64,000 nucleotides of DNA from Mycobacterium sp. 852002-50816_SCH5313054-b (lineage in GTDB: Bacteria; Actinomycetota; Actinomycetes; Mycobacteriales; Mycobacteriaceae). Below are positions 34,021 to 42,655 of this stretch, one piece after another. The stretch's first letter is position 1; each line of letters starts with the position of its first letter. A model generated the notes under the pieces. It did not search any database. It worked only from the letters and a program-made list of their open reading frames with translations, and had not been told where the DNA came from. A program made the position numbers and the translations under genes. The stretch is from NCBI RefSeq assembly GCF_001667185.1, contig NZ_LZIC01000071.1:1-64000 (forward strand). Direction: 5' to 3'.

Positions 34021-34884
34021 AGGCGAGGGGCGCCAGCCCGCGGCGCGCATCGCGGCGACCACTCGGACGACGAGCGTCCCTTGCCGATAGCGGAGCAGGT
34101 CGCTGCTTACCCGGATGATCGACCAGCCCAAGTCGAGCAGCGCGGCGTGCCGGTCGATGTCACGTTGGCGCTGCGCCGGGTCCGTCCAGTGTTGGGGTCC
34201 GTCGTACTCGATGCCGACATGCAGCTCGCGATAACCCATGTCGATGCGCGCAACGAAGCCGCCGTACTCGTCGAAGACTCGGATCTGCGTTTCTGGCGCA
34301 GGCAGCCCTGCGCCGATCAACACCAAACGGGTTCGCGTTTCCTGGGGAGATTCGCAGCCACCGTCCATGAGCGGCAACACCGCTCGAAGGCGGACCAGAC
34401 CGCGCGCGCCACGATGTGCGGCGATTACGGCCTCGACGTCATTGATCTTGACATTGGTCGCGTTCGCCAGCGCATCGAGTCGCTGGACTGCATGCAGCCG
34501 CGAGGATGTCCAACGCCCAACGTCGAAAGCCGTACGTGCCGGGCTGGTTACGGGCATGCCGTCGACTTCGACCACGTCTCCAGGGAGCAAGGCTTCGGAG
34601 TGCGCCGCGATGCCGGCAGGCGGGTGGCGATTGTCGTGGATCAGGTCGGCATCGAGCGCCGGGCTTACCCACTTGGCCCCGAGAACCGCCGCCGCGGAGT
34701 TGCCGGCGACGACCGCCTTGCGTCGCGACCACAGCCACGCCGCCCGCGCGCGTTCGCGCGCCGTCAGCTCGATGTCGCCGGGGCCGTAAACGCCCGGGTA
34801 GACCGCCACGTAGAGCGATCGCATGGCCCGCTCCGGCATGAGGTTGGCGGCCAAGGCCTCACTGCCGAGGAATAGCTCCGTCAT
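33976..34884 (-). CDS. DUF559/Vsr-like endonuclease-fold protein with AbiEi-type N-terminus (copy 1)
   Basis: A 302-residue protein from ATG 34884. Residues 1-60 resemble the winged-helix N-terminus of AbiEi/transcriptional antitoxins (FLGSEALAANLMPERAMRSLYVAVYPGVYGPGD). Residues about 215-290 are a DUF559 nuclease-like domain with the PD-(D/E)XK pattern HVGIEYDGPQHWTDPAQRQRDIDRH and GWSIIRVSSD. The target and activity are unknown. Its 3' end lies inside hairpin copy 3, and copy 4 stands 32 bp upstream of its start, so it is bracketed by repeats. Its position fits Rv3555c. A paralog with the same bracketing lies at 61.3 kb. Confidence 0.8.
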   Translation of the reverse strand: MTELFLGSEALAANLMPERAMRSLYVAVYPGVYGPGDIELTARERARAAWLWSRRKAVVAGNSAAAVLGAKWVSPALDADLIHDNRHPPAGIAAHSEALLPGDVVEVDGMPVTSPARTAFDVGRWTSSRLHAVQRLDALANATNVKINDVEAVIAAHRGARGLVRLRAVLPLMDGGCESPQETRTRLVLIGAGLPAPETQIRVFDEYGGFVARIDMGYRELHVGIEYDGPQHWTDPAQRQRDIDRHAALLDLGWSIIRVSSDLLRYRQGTLVVRVVAAMRAAGWRPSPPRVQSAPLQRRVAS

Positions 34885-34915
34885 GACGGCAATGGTGCCA
34901 ACGCAGACCGACAAC

Positions 34916-34979
34916 GTGCCGAGTGTGAAACGCACGACGCAACACGCCGCTCTGGCGTCGTGGATTTCACACTGGGCGC
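34916..34979. repeat. Hairpin repeat, copy 4, upstream of DUF559 gene 1
   Basis: Outer stem AGTGTGAAA (34922-34930)/TTTCACACT (34965-34973), extended outward past one G-G mismatch; inner stem ACGACGC (34934-34940)/GCGTCGT (34955-34961). About 64 bp. The outer arm equals that of copy 2 (GCCGAGTGTGAA) and the core equals that of copy 3. Confidence 0.7.
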
Positions 34980-35002
34980 CGCAGCGGGGCGGGCCTCGCC
35001 CG

Positions 35003-36163
35003 CTAGAGGCGCTCGATGATCGTGACGTTGGCGGTGCCGCCGCCCTCGCACATCGTCTGCAGGCCGTAGCGACCGCCGATGCGTTCCAGCTCATTGAGCA
35101 TGGTGGTAAACAGCTTGGCCCCGGTGGCGCCCAGCGGATGTCCTAGCGCGATCGCGCCGCCGTTGGGGTTGACCTTCTCGGGATCGGCCTTGATCTCCTT
35201 GAGCCAGGCCATCACAACGGGCGCGAAGGCCTCGTTGATCTCCACGGTGTCGATGTCGTCGATGGACAACCCCGTCTTTTCCAGGGCGTAGCGGGTGGCC
35301 GGGATGGGGCCGGTGAGCATGAAGACCGGGTCGGCGGCGCGCGCACTGATGTGGTGGATGCGGGCGCGCGGGGTCAGCTTGTGGTCCTTCACGGCCTGCT
35401 CGGACGCCAGCAGCACGGCGCTGGCGGCGTCGGAGATTTGACTGGCCATCGCCGCCGTGAGCTTGCCGCCCTCTACCAGTGTCTTGAGGCCGGCCATCTT
35501 CTCGAGGGACGACTCGCGGGGACCCTCGTCGAGCCGGAACGGACCGGATTCGGTTTCCACAGCGATGATTTCGTTGTCGAAGTGCCCGCCGCGGATGGCC
35601 GCGAACGCGCGCTCGTGACTGGTGAGCGCGTACTGCTCCATCTCTTCGCGCGACAGGTTCCACTTTTCGGCGATCATCTCCGAGCCGCGGAATTGCGAGA
35701 TCTCCTGGTCGCCGTACCGGTGCAGCCACTGCTTGGATTCGTTGGTCGGTGAGGTGAACCCGAACTGCTCGCCGACGGTCATCGCCGACGAGATCGGGAT
35801 CTGGCTCATGTTCTGCATGCCGCCGGCCACGATCAGGTCGGCCGTTCCGGACATGATCGCCTGCGCGCCAAAGGAAATGGCCTGCTGGCTGGACCCGCAC
35901 TGCCGGTCCACGGTGACACCGGGAACCTCTTCGGGGTAACCGGCGGCCAGCCAGGAGAGCCGGGCGATGTTGCCCGCCTGCCCCCCGATGGCGTCGACGC
36001 AACCGGCGATCACGTCGTCCACGGCGGCGGGGTCGACGTCGACGCGATCGAGCAACCCGCGCCACCCATAAGCACCGAGGTCGACCGGGTGTACCCCGGC
36101 CAGGGCGCCGTTGCGCTTGCCAACCGCGGTACGTACAGCGTCAATGACGTACGCCTCTGCCAT
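35003..36163 (-). CDS. fadA6: Thiolase of HIP catabolism
   Basis: A 386-residue thiolase: nucleophile Cys in [17 protein letters not shown], His in [16 protein letters not shown], Cys in TMCEGGGTANVTIIERL. FadA6 acts late in degradation of the C and D rings, cleaving beta-keto CoA intermediates after IpdAB. It follows kstR2 by 3 bp and is cotranscribed with it under KstR2 control. Confidence 0.95.
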   Translation of the reverse strand: MAEAYVIDAVRTAVGKRNGALAGVHPVDLGAYGWRGLLDRVDVDPAAVDDVIAGCVDAIGGQAGNIARLSWLAAGYPEEVPGVTVDRQCGSSQQAISFGAQAIMSGTADLIVAGGMQNMSQIPISSAMTVGEQFGFTSPTNESKQWLHRYGDQEISQFRGSEMIAEKWNLSREEMEQYALTSHERAFAAIRGGHFDNEIIAVETESGPFRLDEGPRESSLEKMAGLKTLVEGGKLTAAMASQISDAASAVLLASEQAVKDHKLTPRARIHHISARAADPVFMLTGPIPATRYALEKTGLSIDDIDTVEINEAFAPVVMAWLKEIKADPEKVNPNGGAIALGHPLGATGAKLFTTMLNELERIGGRYGLQTMCEGGGTANVTIIERL

Positions 36164-36166
36164 CTT

Positions 36167-36769
36167 TCAGACTCCTTCTTTGGTAATCCCGCCAAGCACG
36201 ATGGCGAGATATTGCCGCCCCACCTGTTGTGCGGTGAGCGGCCCGCCGGGCTGATACCAGCGCACCGACACCCAGGTGGTGTCGCGGATGAATCGGTAGA
36301 CAAGGTCGACGTCGAGGTCGGGCCGGAAGTAACCCTCGTCGACGCCCTGATGGAGCACCTCGACCCACATCTTTCGCTGCTGCCGGTTCATGTCCTCGAT
36401 GTAGGAGAACCGGGGCTGTGACCGCAGATGCTTGGCCTCGTCCTGGTAGATGACGACCTGCGCGTGCCGATCCTCGATCGCCTCAAACGACGCCATGAAC
36501 AGCCCCTTGAGCCGCTCCAGCGGATTGGGCTCGCTGTCCACGATTTCCCGATAGCGGGTGAACAACCAGTCCAGGAAGCCGCGCAGCAACTCGTCGACCA
36601 TCTCCTCCTTGGACGAGAAATGGTGATACAGGCTGCCGGAGAGGATGCCGGCACCGTCGGCGATGTCGCGTACCGTGGTGGCGCGCAATCCGCGCTCGGC
36701 GAACATCGTCGCGGCGAGCTCTAACAACTCGTCCCGGCGGCTGTTCGCCTGACCGGCCACTCGGTCCAT
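36167..36769 (-). CDS. kstR2: TetR-family repressor KstR2 of the HIP regulon
   Basis: A 200-residue TetR repressor. The helix-turn-helix is DELLELAATMFAERGLRATTVRDIADGAGILSGSLYHHFSSKEEMVDELL (residues about 13-60). It binds AnCAAGnnCTTGnT and is released by HIP-CoA (3-aa-alpha-H-4-alpha(3'-propanoate)-7a-beta-methylhexahydro-1,5-indanedione CoA), made by FadD3. A matching site 16 bp upstream of its ATG indicates self-repression. Length and neighbours match Rv3557c. Confidence 0.96.
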   Translation of the reverse strand: MDRVAGQANSRRDELLELAATMFAERGLRATTVRDIADGAGILSGSLYHHFSSKEEMVDELLRGFLDWLFTRYREIVDSEPNPLERLKGLFMASFEAIEDRHAQVVIYQDEAKHLRSQPRFSYIEDMNRQQRKMWVEVLHQGVDEGYFRPDLDVDLVYRFIRDTTWVSVRWYQPGGPLTAQQVGRQYLAIVLGGITKEGV

Positions 36770-36784
36770 CCGATCAGGGTATCA

Positions 36785-36798
36785 ACCAAGCGCTTGCT
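36785..36798. promoter_or_regulatory. KstR2 operator upstream of kstR2-fadA6
   Basis: ACCAAGCGCTTGCT matches AnCAAGnnCTTGnT at all fixed positions, 15 bp from the kstR2 ATG. Confidence 0.9.
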
Positions 36799-36909
36799 CG
36801 GCTAGCGAGGCCGCTGGGATACGGCCCCGAAGACATTTCCGCGAAAACGTCCGCTTTCGGCCGAATCGACGTACCCTACCAACCGTGGCGATTTGCTGTG
36901 ACGCGAGCG

Positions 36910-36941
36910 GCGCAGTGGCGGGCCAGCAGAGCGCAGTGGCG
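36910..36941. repeat. Two helically phased 11-bp direct repeats upstream of the PPE gene
   Basis: GCGCAGTGGCG occurs at 36910-36920 and 36931-36941, 21 bp apart. They lie in the 287-bp region between kstR2 and the PPE-MPTR gene, where apart from the KstR2 site and the GGAGG ribosome site I see nothing else. Confidence 0.4.
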
Positions 36942-37056
36942 TTCGTCGGCGCCCGGCCGGGGCACGCCCGACGGCACGGATCGCCAAAGGAGCAGTCCCC
37001 CATCTATTAAGGCTGGCCGCGGCGGCGGCAGGCTGAACGGCTAGGAGGCTACGGTC

Positions 37057-38712
37057 ATGAGCTTTTTGGTGTTGCCCCCGGAGTTGAATTCGGCACTGAT
37101 ATTTGCTGGCGCGGGCTCGGCGCCCCTGCTCGACGCGGCAGCCGCCTGGGACGGGTTGGCCTCGGAACTGGGTTCGGCGGCGTCGTCGTTCTCATCGGTG
37201 ACGTCCGGCTTGGCGGGTCAGGCCTGGCAGGGCCCGGCGGCCCAGGCGATGACGGCGGCGGCGGCGCCCTACAGCGGGTGGTTGGGCGCGGCGGCCTCCC
37301 ACGCGGCTACGGCCGCCGGGCAGGCCCGCGCGGTGATCAGCGCTTTCGAGGCCGCGCAGGCGGCGACGGTGCATCCGATCATGGTGGAGTTGAACCGCAA
37401 TTCGCTGGTGCAGATGGTGGTGTCGAACTGGTTCGGCCTCAACGCGCCGGCGATCGCCCAACTCGAGGGCGACTACGAGGCGATGTGGGCCCAGGACGTG
37501 GCGGCCATGGTGGGCTACCACGGCGGGGCATCGGCGGCGGCCGCGCAGTTGGTGCCCGCGCAGACCCTCCAGGACCTGCTGGCGGGCCTGCCCAACCTCG
37601 GCGTCGGCAACCTCGGCAGCGCCAACCTGGGCGGGGGCAACACCGGCAGCGGCAACGCGGGCAACGGCAACACCGGTAGCTCCAACCTGGGCGGCGGAAA
37701 CATCGGCAACCACAACGTCGGAGACGGAAACACCGGCAACCGTAACTTCGGCTCCGGAAACGCCGGTTTCGGAAACATCGGCTTCGGCAACACCGGAAAG
37801 ACGCCCACTACGGGAGGCAACGTGGGCATGGGCAATAACGGCAACAACAACATCGGCTTCGGCAACAGCGGCGACGGTAACCGCGGGGGCGGGAACTTCG
37901 GCACCAACAACATCGGCGGTGGGAACGCCGGCAGCAACAACATCGGCTTCGGGCTGACCGGTAACAACGAGATCGGTATCGGCAACACCTATTTCAACAC
38001 CGCGACCAACCAGTTCCACTTCGGCGGACTGAACTCGGGCGCCGGCAACATCGGCATCGGGAACTCGGGCACCGGCAACATCGGCTTCTTCAACTCCGGC
38101 AGCGGCAACGTCGGCATCTTCAACACCGGGGCCAACACCCTCAACCTCGGCAACATCAACGACATCGGCTTCGGGAACTCCGGCAGCAACAACATCGGCT
38201 TCGGAAACTCTGGCCTGGGAAACAACGGTTTCGGCAACTCGTGGGAGTTCAACACCGGTTTCGGGAACTCCGGCGCCCAGAACACCGGCATGGGTAATGC
38301 GGGCGTCGACAACACGGGGAACTGGAATTCGGGCGGCATCAACACCGGCGACGGGAATTCGGGCTTCGCCAACACCGGGATGTGGAATTCCGGCAGCGCA
38401 AACACGGGCGTCGGCTTCATCACCGACTCGGGCCTTCCCAACTCCGGCTTCGGCAATGTCGGTGACGACGTGTCGGGCTTCTACAACACGGCCAGCGGCG
38501 GCGCCAACTTCAACGGTTTTGTCTCGGGCTTCTTCAACTCGGTCACCGGCGGATCGGTTTTCGACTACCAGGTCTCGGGCATTGGAAACCACATCGTCCC
38601 GGACCCGAACAACGTCTTCTTGGGGACCGCCGTTGCGGGCTACGCCTCGGGCATGTTCAATGCGATCACCGGCTCGTCTGGCCTGTTCGGTCTCAGCCGG
38701 ATGTTGCCCTAA
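37057..38712 (+). CDS. PPE family protein, MPTR subfamily (PPE64 position)
   Basis: A 551-residue PPE-MPTR protein. The N-terminal PPE domain (about 1-180) starts [20 protein letters not shown] and ends [21 protein letters not shown]. From about residue 185 it is built of pentapeptides NxGxGN, for example [18 protein letters not shown], forming a repeat helix. AGGAGG stands 11 bp before the ATG. It lies where M. tuberculosis has PPE64, after kstR2. No PE partner gene is adjacent. Probably exported by ESX-5. Confidence 0.93.
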   Translation: MSFLVLPPELNSALIFAGAGSAPLLDAAAAWDGLASELGSAASSFSSVTSGLAGQAWQGPAAQAMTAAAAPYSGWLGAAASHAATAAGQARAVISAFEAAQAATVHPIMVELNRNSLVQMVVSNWFGLNAPAIAQLEGDYEAMWAQDVAAMVGYHGGASAAAAQLVPAQTLQDLLAGLPNLGVGNLGSANLGGGNTGSGNAGNGNTGSSNLGGGNIGNHNVGDGNTGNRNFGSGNAGFGNIGFGNTGKTPTTGGNVGMGNNGNNNIGFGNSGDGNRGGGNFGTNNIGGGNAGSNNIGFGLTGNNEIGIGNTYFNTATNQFHFGGLNSGAGNIGIGNSGTGNIGFFNSGSGNVGIFNTGANTLNLGNINDIGFGNSGSNNIGFGNSGLGNNGFGNSWEFNTGFGNSGAQNTGMGNAGVDNTGNWNSGGINTGDGNSGFANTGMWNSGSANTGVGFITDSGLPNSGFGNVGDDVSGFYNTASGGANFNGFVSGFFNSVTGGSVFDYQVSGIGNHIVPDPNNVFLGTAVAGYASGMFNAITGSSGLFGLSRMLP

Positions 38713-38946
38713 CTGCTCACGGATGCCGGCGGAATACCGAGATCTCGCCCCCGGCGAGCGTGGGTTTGCCACATTTTGCCAAAGCCGGATATTCGCCCCG
38801 GCATCGTCGTAGCGTCTCTGCTGTTGTTGATTGCTCGATTACGAACGACCCGATGTCGCTGGCGTGGGCGTAGCCGCCGTTCTTAACCGCACAGTCGGAT
38901 ACCGGTCGCCGCGGTGGCGGCCGTCGGATCGGGTGGGAGGTCGACA

Positions 38947-40584
38947 GTGGTCAATTTCGCGGTGTTAGCGCCGGAAATCAACTCTTTGCTGATGTACACC
39001 GGCGCCGGTTCGGCGCCGATGCTGGACGCGGCGGTGGCCTGGGACGGGTTGGCGGCGGAGTTGGGGTCCGCGGCGTCGTCGTTTTCCTCCGTCACCTCGG
39101 GGTTGGCGGGACAGTCGTGGCAGGGCGCGGCATCGGCGGCGATGACCGCTGCGGCGGCCCCATATGCGGGGTTCTTGAACGCGGCGTCAGCGCAGGCATT
39201 CGGCACGGCCGGCCAAGCCCGGGCGGTGGCCAGCGTGTTCGAGGCGGCCCGGGCTGCGACGGTGCATCCGTTGGCGGTGGCGGCCAACCGCACTGCGTTT
39301 GTGCAGTTGGTTCGGTCGAATTTCTTCGGGTTCAACGCACCGGCCATCATGGCCGCTGAGGGCCAGTATGAGGAGATGTGGGCTGCGGATGTGGCGGCGA
39401 TGACGGGATATCACGCCGGGGCGTCCACGGCGGCGGCGTCGCTGATTCCGATCCCGGCCAGTCTGCAGCAGTTCCTGCAGACCCTGCCCAACCTGGGCAT
39501 CGGCAACCTCGGCAACGCCAACCTGGGCAACGGCAACATCGGCAGCGGCAACGTCGGTAGCGGCAACAAGGGCAGCTCCAACCTGGGCGGCGGAAACGCG
39601 GGCAACAACAACACCGGCAGCGGAAACACGGGCAACAACAACTTCGGCTCCGGAAACCGCGGCGCGGGAAACATCGGCATGGGAAACCGTTCCACCAGCC
39701 TGACCACCGGCCTCAATGTCGGCCTGGGCAACTTGGGGACCAACAATTTCGGCGTGGGTAACACCGGCATCGGGAACCAGGGTGGCGGCAACACCGGGAA
39801 CAACAACCTCGGCTTCGGCCTCACCGGCAACAATTTGGTCGGTATCGGCAACGCCTATGTCGACCGCACGACTGGGCAGTTCGTGTTCAACGGTCTGAAC
39901 TCCGGCAGCGGCAACATCGGCTTCGGCAACTCGGGCACCGGCAACATCGGCTTCTTCAACTCCGGGGACGGCAACGTCGGCCTCTTCAGCTCGGGCGCCA
40001 ATACCGTCCCTGCTGATCTGGGCAAACTCCAAAGCATCGGCGTTGGGAACTCCGGCTTCGGCAACCTCGGCTTCGGGAACGCGGGCCAAGGGAACTTCGG
40101 CTTCGGGAACGCGGGGAACCTGAACACCGGTTTCGGGAACTCGGGCGGCGAGAACACCGGCTTCGGGAATGCGGGCAACTTGAACACGGGCTTCGATAAC
40201 GGGGACTCCGAGAACACCGGCTTTGGCAATTCGGGAGGCACGAACACGGGCTTCTGGAATTCGGGCAACGTGAACACGGCCGTCGGGGCCACCACCGACA
40301 GCGGCGCCACTAACTCGGGCTATGGAAACACCGGTGCCAACATCTCTGGCTTCTTCAACACGGCCACCGGCAACGGGCCCATCAGCATGTCGGGCATTGG
40401 AAACACGGCCAGCGGCGGTTCCGCTATTAACGGTGACATCTCGGGCTTCTTCAACACCGGCGTCACAGGTCCCGTCCCGCCTTTCCCGAGTGGCGTCTTT
40501 AGCGGCTTGGACTCGGGCCTGTTCAACTCGGGCACCGGCGTGGCCGGCTTGTTCAGCCTCACTCAGCTGTTGAAGAGCCTGTAG
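38947..40584 (+). CDS. PPE family protein, MPTR subfamily (tandem second copy)
   Basis: A 545-residue PPE-MPTR protein. GTG at 38947 with GGGAGG upstream gives [26 protein letters not shown]; an ATG 33 bp upstream would give an atypical N-terminus. The PPE domain shares the block [15 protein letters not shown] with the preceding PPE gene and the MPTR repeats follow the same layout, so the two arose by tandem duplication and then diverged. The 234 bp between them hold no other gene that I can see. Its second copy appears absent from this spot in M. tuberculosis. Confidence 0.92.
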   Translation: MVNFAVLAPEINSLLMYTGAGSAPMLDAAVAWDGLAAELGSAASSFSSVTSGLAGQSWQGAASAAMTAAAAPYAGFLNAASAQAFGTAGQARAVASVFEAARAATVHPLAVAANRTAFVQLVRSNFFGFNAPAIMAAEGQYEEMWAADVAAMTGYHAGASTAAASLIPIPASLQQFLQTLPNLGIGNLGNANLGNGNIGSGNVGSGNKGSSNLGGGNAGNNNTGSGNTGNNNFGSGNRGAGNIGMGNRSTSLTTGLNVGLGNLGTNNFGVGNTGIGNQGGGNTGNNNLGFGLTGNNLVGIGNAYVDRTTGQFVFNGLNSGSGNIGFGNSGTGNIGFFNSGDGNVGLFSSGANTVPADLGKLQSIGVGNSGFGNLGFGNAGQGNFGFGNAGNLNTGFGNSGGENTGFGNAGNLNTGFDNGDSENTGFGNSGGTNTGFWNSGNVNTAVGATTDSGATNSGYGNTGANISGFFNTATGNGPISMSGIGNTASGGSAINGDISGFFNTGVTGPVPPFPSGVFSGLDSGLFNSGTGVAGLFSLTQLLKSL

Positions 40585-40633
40585 CCGTCAGTCGGCTTTT
40601 CGCGGGTTAGGCCGGCTGCGCGCCGCTCAGCCC

Positions 40634-41422
40634 TCACGGATGCTGGCTGGATATCGAAATCACCTCTCCGGTCAGGTAACTCGAGTAGTCGCTGGCCAGA
40701 AACGCGATGGTGGAGGCGATTTCCCACGGCTCGGCGGCCCGCCCGAACGCCTCGCCGGCGGAGAGCCGGTCGAGCAGGTCGGCCGAGGTCGTCTTGTCCA
40801 GAAACTTGTGCCGGGCGATGCTGGGCGAGACGGCGTTGATGCGGACCCCGTATTCGACGGCCTCGATTGCGCTGCACCGGGTTAACGCCATCACGCCGGC
40901 CTTGGCGGCGGCGTAGTGGGACTGCGAGTGCTGGGCGCGCCAGCCCAGCACGCTGGCGTTGTTGACGATCACGCCGCCATGCGACGCCTCGCGGAAGTAG
41001 CGCAGCGCCGCGCGGGTCGCCCGGAACACCGACGTCAGCGTCACGTCCAGCACCCGGTCCCATTCGTCGTCGGTCATGTCGACCACGGGCGTCTGCCCGC
41101 CCAGGCCCGCGTTGTTCACCAGCACGTCCAACCGACCCATGCGCGCGGTGGTCGAGTCGATCAGGGCGTCGACCTGCGCGGTGGACGTCACGTCGCACAC
41201 CACCTTCTCAACCCGGCCCAGGCCGAGCGCGGCGAGCTCATCGGCGGTCTCCCCCAGCCGTCGTTCGTGGTGATCGGACACCACCACGTCGGCCCCCTCG
41301 GCCAGCGCGCGGCGGGCGGTCGCCGAACCGATGCCGGTCCCCGCGGCCGCGGTTACCACGACCACCTTTCCTTCCAGAAGGCCGTGTCCGGCAACCTCTT
41401 TCGGAGTTTCGGACAGACTCAT
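40634..41422 (-). CDS. ipdF: Short-chain dehydrogenase of HIP catabolism
   Basis: A 262-residue SDR. Motifs: VVVVTAAAGTGIGSATARRAL, VLVNNAGLGG, NNASVLGWRAQHSQSHYAAAKAG (Ser, Tyr-x3-Lys). IpdF oxidises the 5-hydroxyl of the HIP-derived CoA thioester to form HIEC-CoA. ATG at 41422; a longer frame to 41695 is fadE30 out of frame. It follows fadE30 by 28 bp and has the length of Rv3559c. Confidence 0.93.
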   Translation of the reverse strand: MSLSETPKEVAGHGLLEGKVVVVTAAAGTGIGSATARRALAEGADVVVSDHHERRLGETADELAALGLGRVEKVVCDVTSTAQVDALIDSTTARMGRLDVLVNNAGLGGQTPVVDMTDDEWDRVLDVTLTSVFRATRAALRYFREASHGGVIVNNASVLGWRAQHSQSHYAAAKAGVMALTRCSAIEAVEYGVRINAVSPSIARHKFLDKTTSADLLDRLSAGEAFGRAAEPWEIASTIAFLASDYSSYLTGEVISISSQHP

Positions 41423-41450
41423 GCTTCCTCCAGTGTCTTCGCGCAAGCGC

Positions 41451-42599
41451 TCATCCACGAACTTCTCGGGGTAGGCCGAGCACCCGCTCGGCGATGATGT
41501 TGCGCTGGATCTCGTTGGACCCGCCGTAGATGGTGTCCGCACGGGTGAACAGGAACAGGCGCTGCCACTCGTCGAATTCGCCGTCGGGCAGCGCCATCCC
41601 GGCCTTGCCGACCACATCCATCGCCAGCTCGCCCAGGGCGCGATGCCAGTTGGCCCACAACAACTTTGACACGTTGTCCTGACCCGGCTGCTCAACGTCC
41701 ATGGTGGCCAGCGCGTACGACCGCATGGCCCGCAACCCGGTCCAGGTCCGGGTCAGGCGTTCCCGGATGAACGGGTCGTCGGCGGCGCCGTTGCGCTGCG
41801 CGAGCTCGGCCAGGTTGGAAAGCTCACGGGCGTAGACGATTTGCTGCCCGAGCGTGGATACGCCGCGCTCGAAGGTCAGCGTCCCCATCGCGACGCGCCA
41901 GCCGTCGCCGGGCTGCCCCACCACCATCGAGGCATCGGTGCGGGCGTCGTCGAAGAACACCTCGTTGAATTCCGCGGTGCCGGTGATCTGCACGATCGGC
42001 CGGACCTGCACGCCGGGTTGGTCCAGCGGCACCAGCAGGTACGACAGACCGGCGTGCCGCTTGGAGCCCTTTTCGGTGCGTGCCACCACAAAGCACCACT
42101 GCGACAGGTGCGCCAGCGACGTCCACACCTTCTGGCCGTTGATCACCCATTCGTCGCCGTCGAGTTCGCCGGTCGTCGAGACATTGGCCAGGTCGCTGCC
42201 GGCGCCGGGTTCGGAATAACCCTGGCACCACAGCTCGGTGACGTCGAGGATGCGCGGCAGGAAGCGCTGCTGTTGCTCGGGCGTCCCGAACGCGATCAAC
42301 GTCGGGCCGAGCAGCTCTTCGCCGAAGTGGTTGACCTTGTCCGGCGCGTCCGCCTTCGCATACTCCTCGTAGAACGCCACCCGGTGCGCGGTCGAAAGTC
42401 CGCGGCCCCCATGCTCGACGGGCCAGCCCAGGCAGGTCAGTCCGGCCTTGGCGAGGTGCTGGTTCCACGCCCGGCGTTCCTCGAAGGCCTCGTGCTCGCG
42501 GCCCGGCCCGCCGAGCCCCTTGAGCGCCGCGAATTCGCCGACCAGATTGTCGGCGAGCCACTGGCGGACCTCGGCCCGGAACTCCTCGACGTCCTGCAT
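41451..42599 (-). CDS. fadE30: Acyl-CoA dehydrogenase FadE30
   Basis: A 382-residue acyl-CoA dehydrogenase (CQGYSEPGAGSDLANVSTTG; EWVINGQKVWTSLAHLSQW; C-terminal YGGSNEIQRNIIAERVLGLPRE). It catalyses the first beta-oxidation step on the propionate side chain of 5-hydroxy-HIP-CoA. First gene of the fadE30-ipdF operon, with a KstR2 operator between it and the divergent fadD3. Confidence 0.95.
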   Translation of the reverse strand: MQDVEEFRAEVRQWLADNLVGEFAALKGLGGPGREHEAFEERRAWNQHLAKAGLTCLGWPVEHGGRGLSTAHRVAFYEEYAKADAPDKVNHFGEELLGPTLIAFGTPEQQQRFLPRILDVTELWCQGYSEPGAGSDLANVSTTGELDGDEWVINGQKVWTSLAHLSQWCFVVARTEKGSKRHAGLSYLLVPLDQPGVQVRPIVQITGTAEFNEVFFDDARTDASMVVGQPGDGWRVAMGTLTFERGVSTLGQQIVYARELSNLAELAQRNGAADDPFIRERLTRTWTGLRAMRSYALATMDVEQPGQDNVSKLLWANWHRALGELAMDVVGKAGMALPDGEFDEWQRLFLFTRADTIYGGSNEIQRNIIAERVLGLPREVRG

Positions 42600-42616
42600 G
42601 CCCTGTAGGCTAACCT

Positions 42617-42630
42617 ACCAAGCACTTGCT
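42617..42630. promoter_or_regulatory. KstR2 operator between fadE30 and fadD3
   Basis: ACCAAGCACTTGCT matches AnCAAGnnCTTGnT fully. It lies 17 bp from the fadE30 start and 25 bp from the fadD3 start and so serves both directions. Confidence 0.9.
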
Positions 42631-42655
42631 TTGTTAGGAGCGGTCCAGAGGAGCA

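Noticed and set aside
33976-35094. Longer 372-residue start for DUF559 gene 1
   Set aside because: The extra N-terminus is translated from hairpin copy 4 and the end of fadA6; the paralog alignment supports ATG 34884.
36782-37003. 73-residue minus-strand frame between kstR2 and the PPE gene
   Set aside because: It covers the KstR2 operator, lacks a ribosome site, and shows no conserved features.
37620-38480. Regular short repeats resembling a CRISPR array
   Set aside because: The repeats are in frame and encode NxGxGN pentapeptides of a PPE-MPTR protein; there is no constant repeat with unique spacers.
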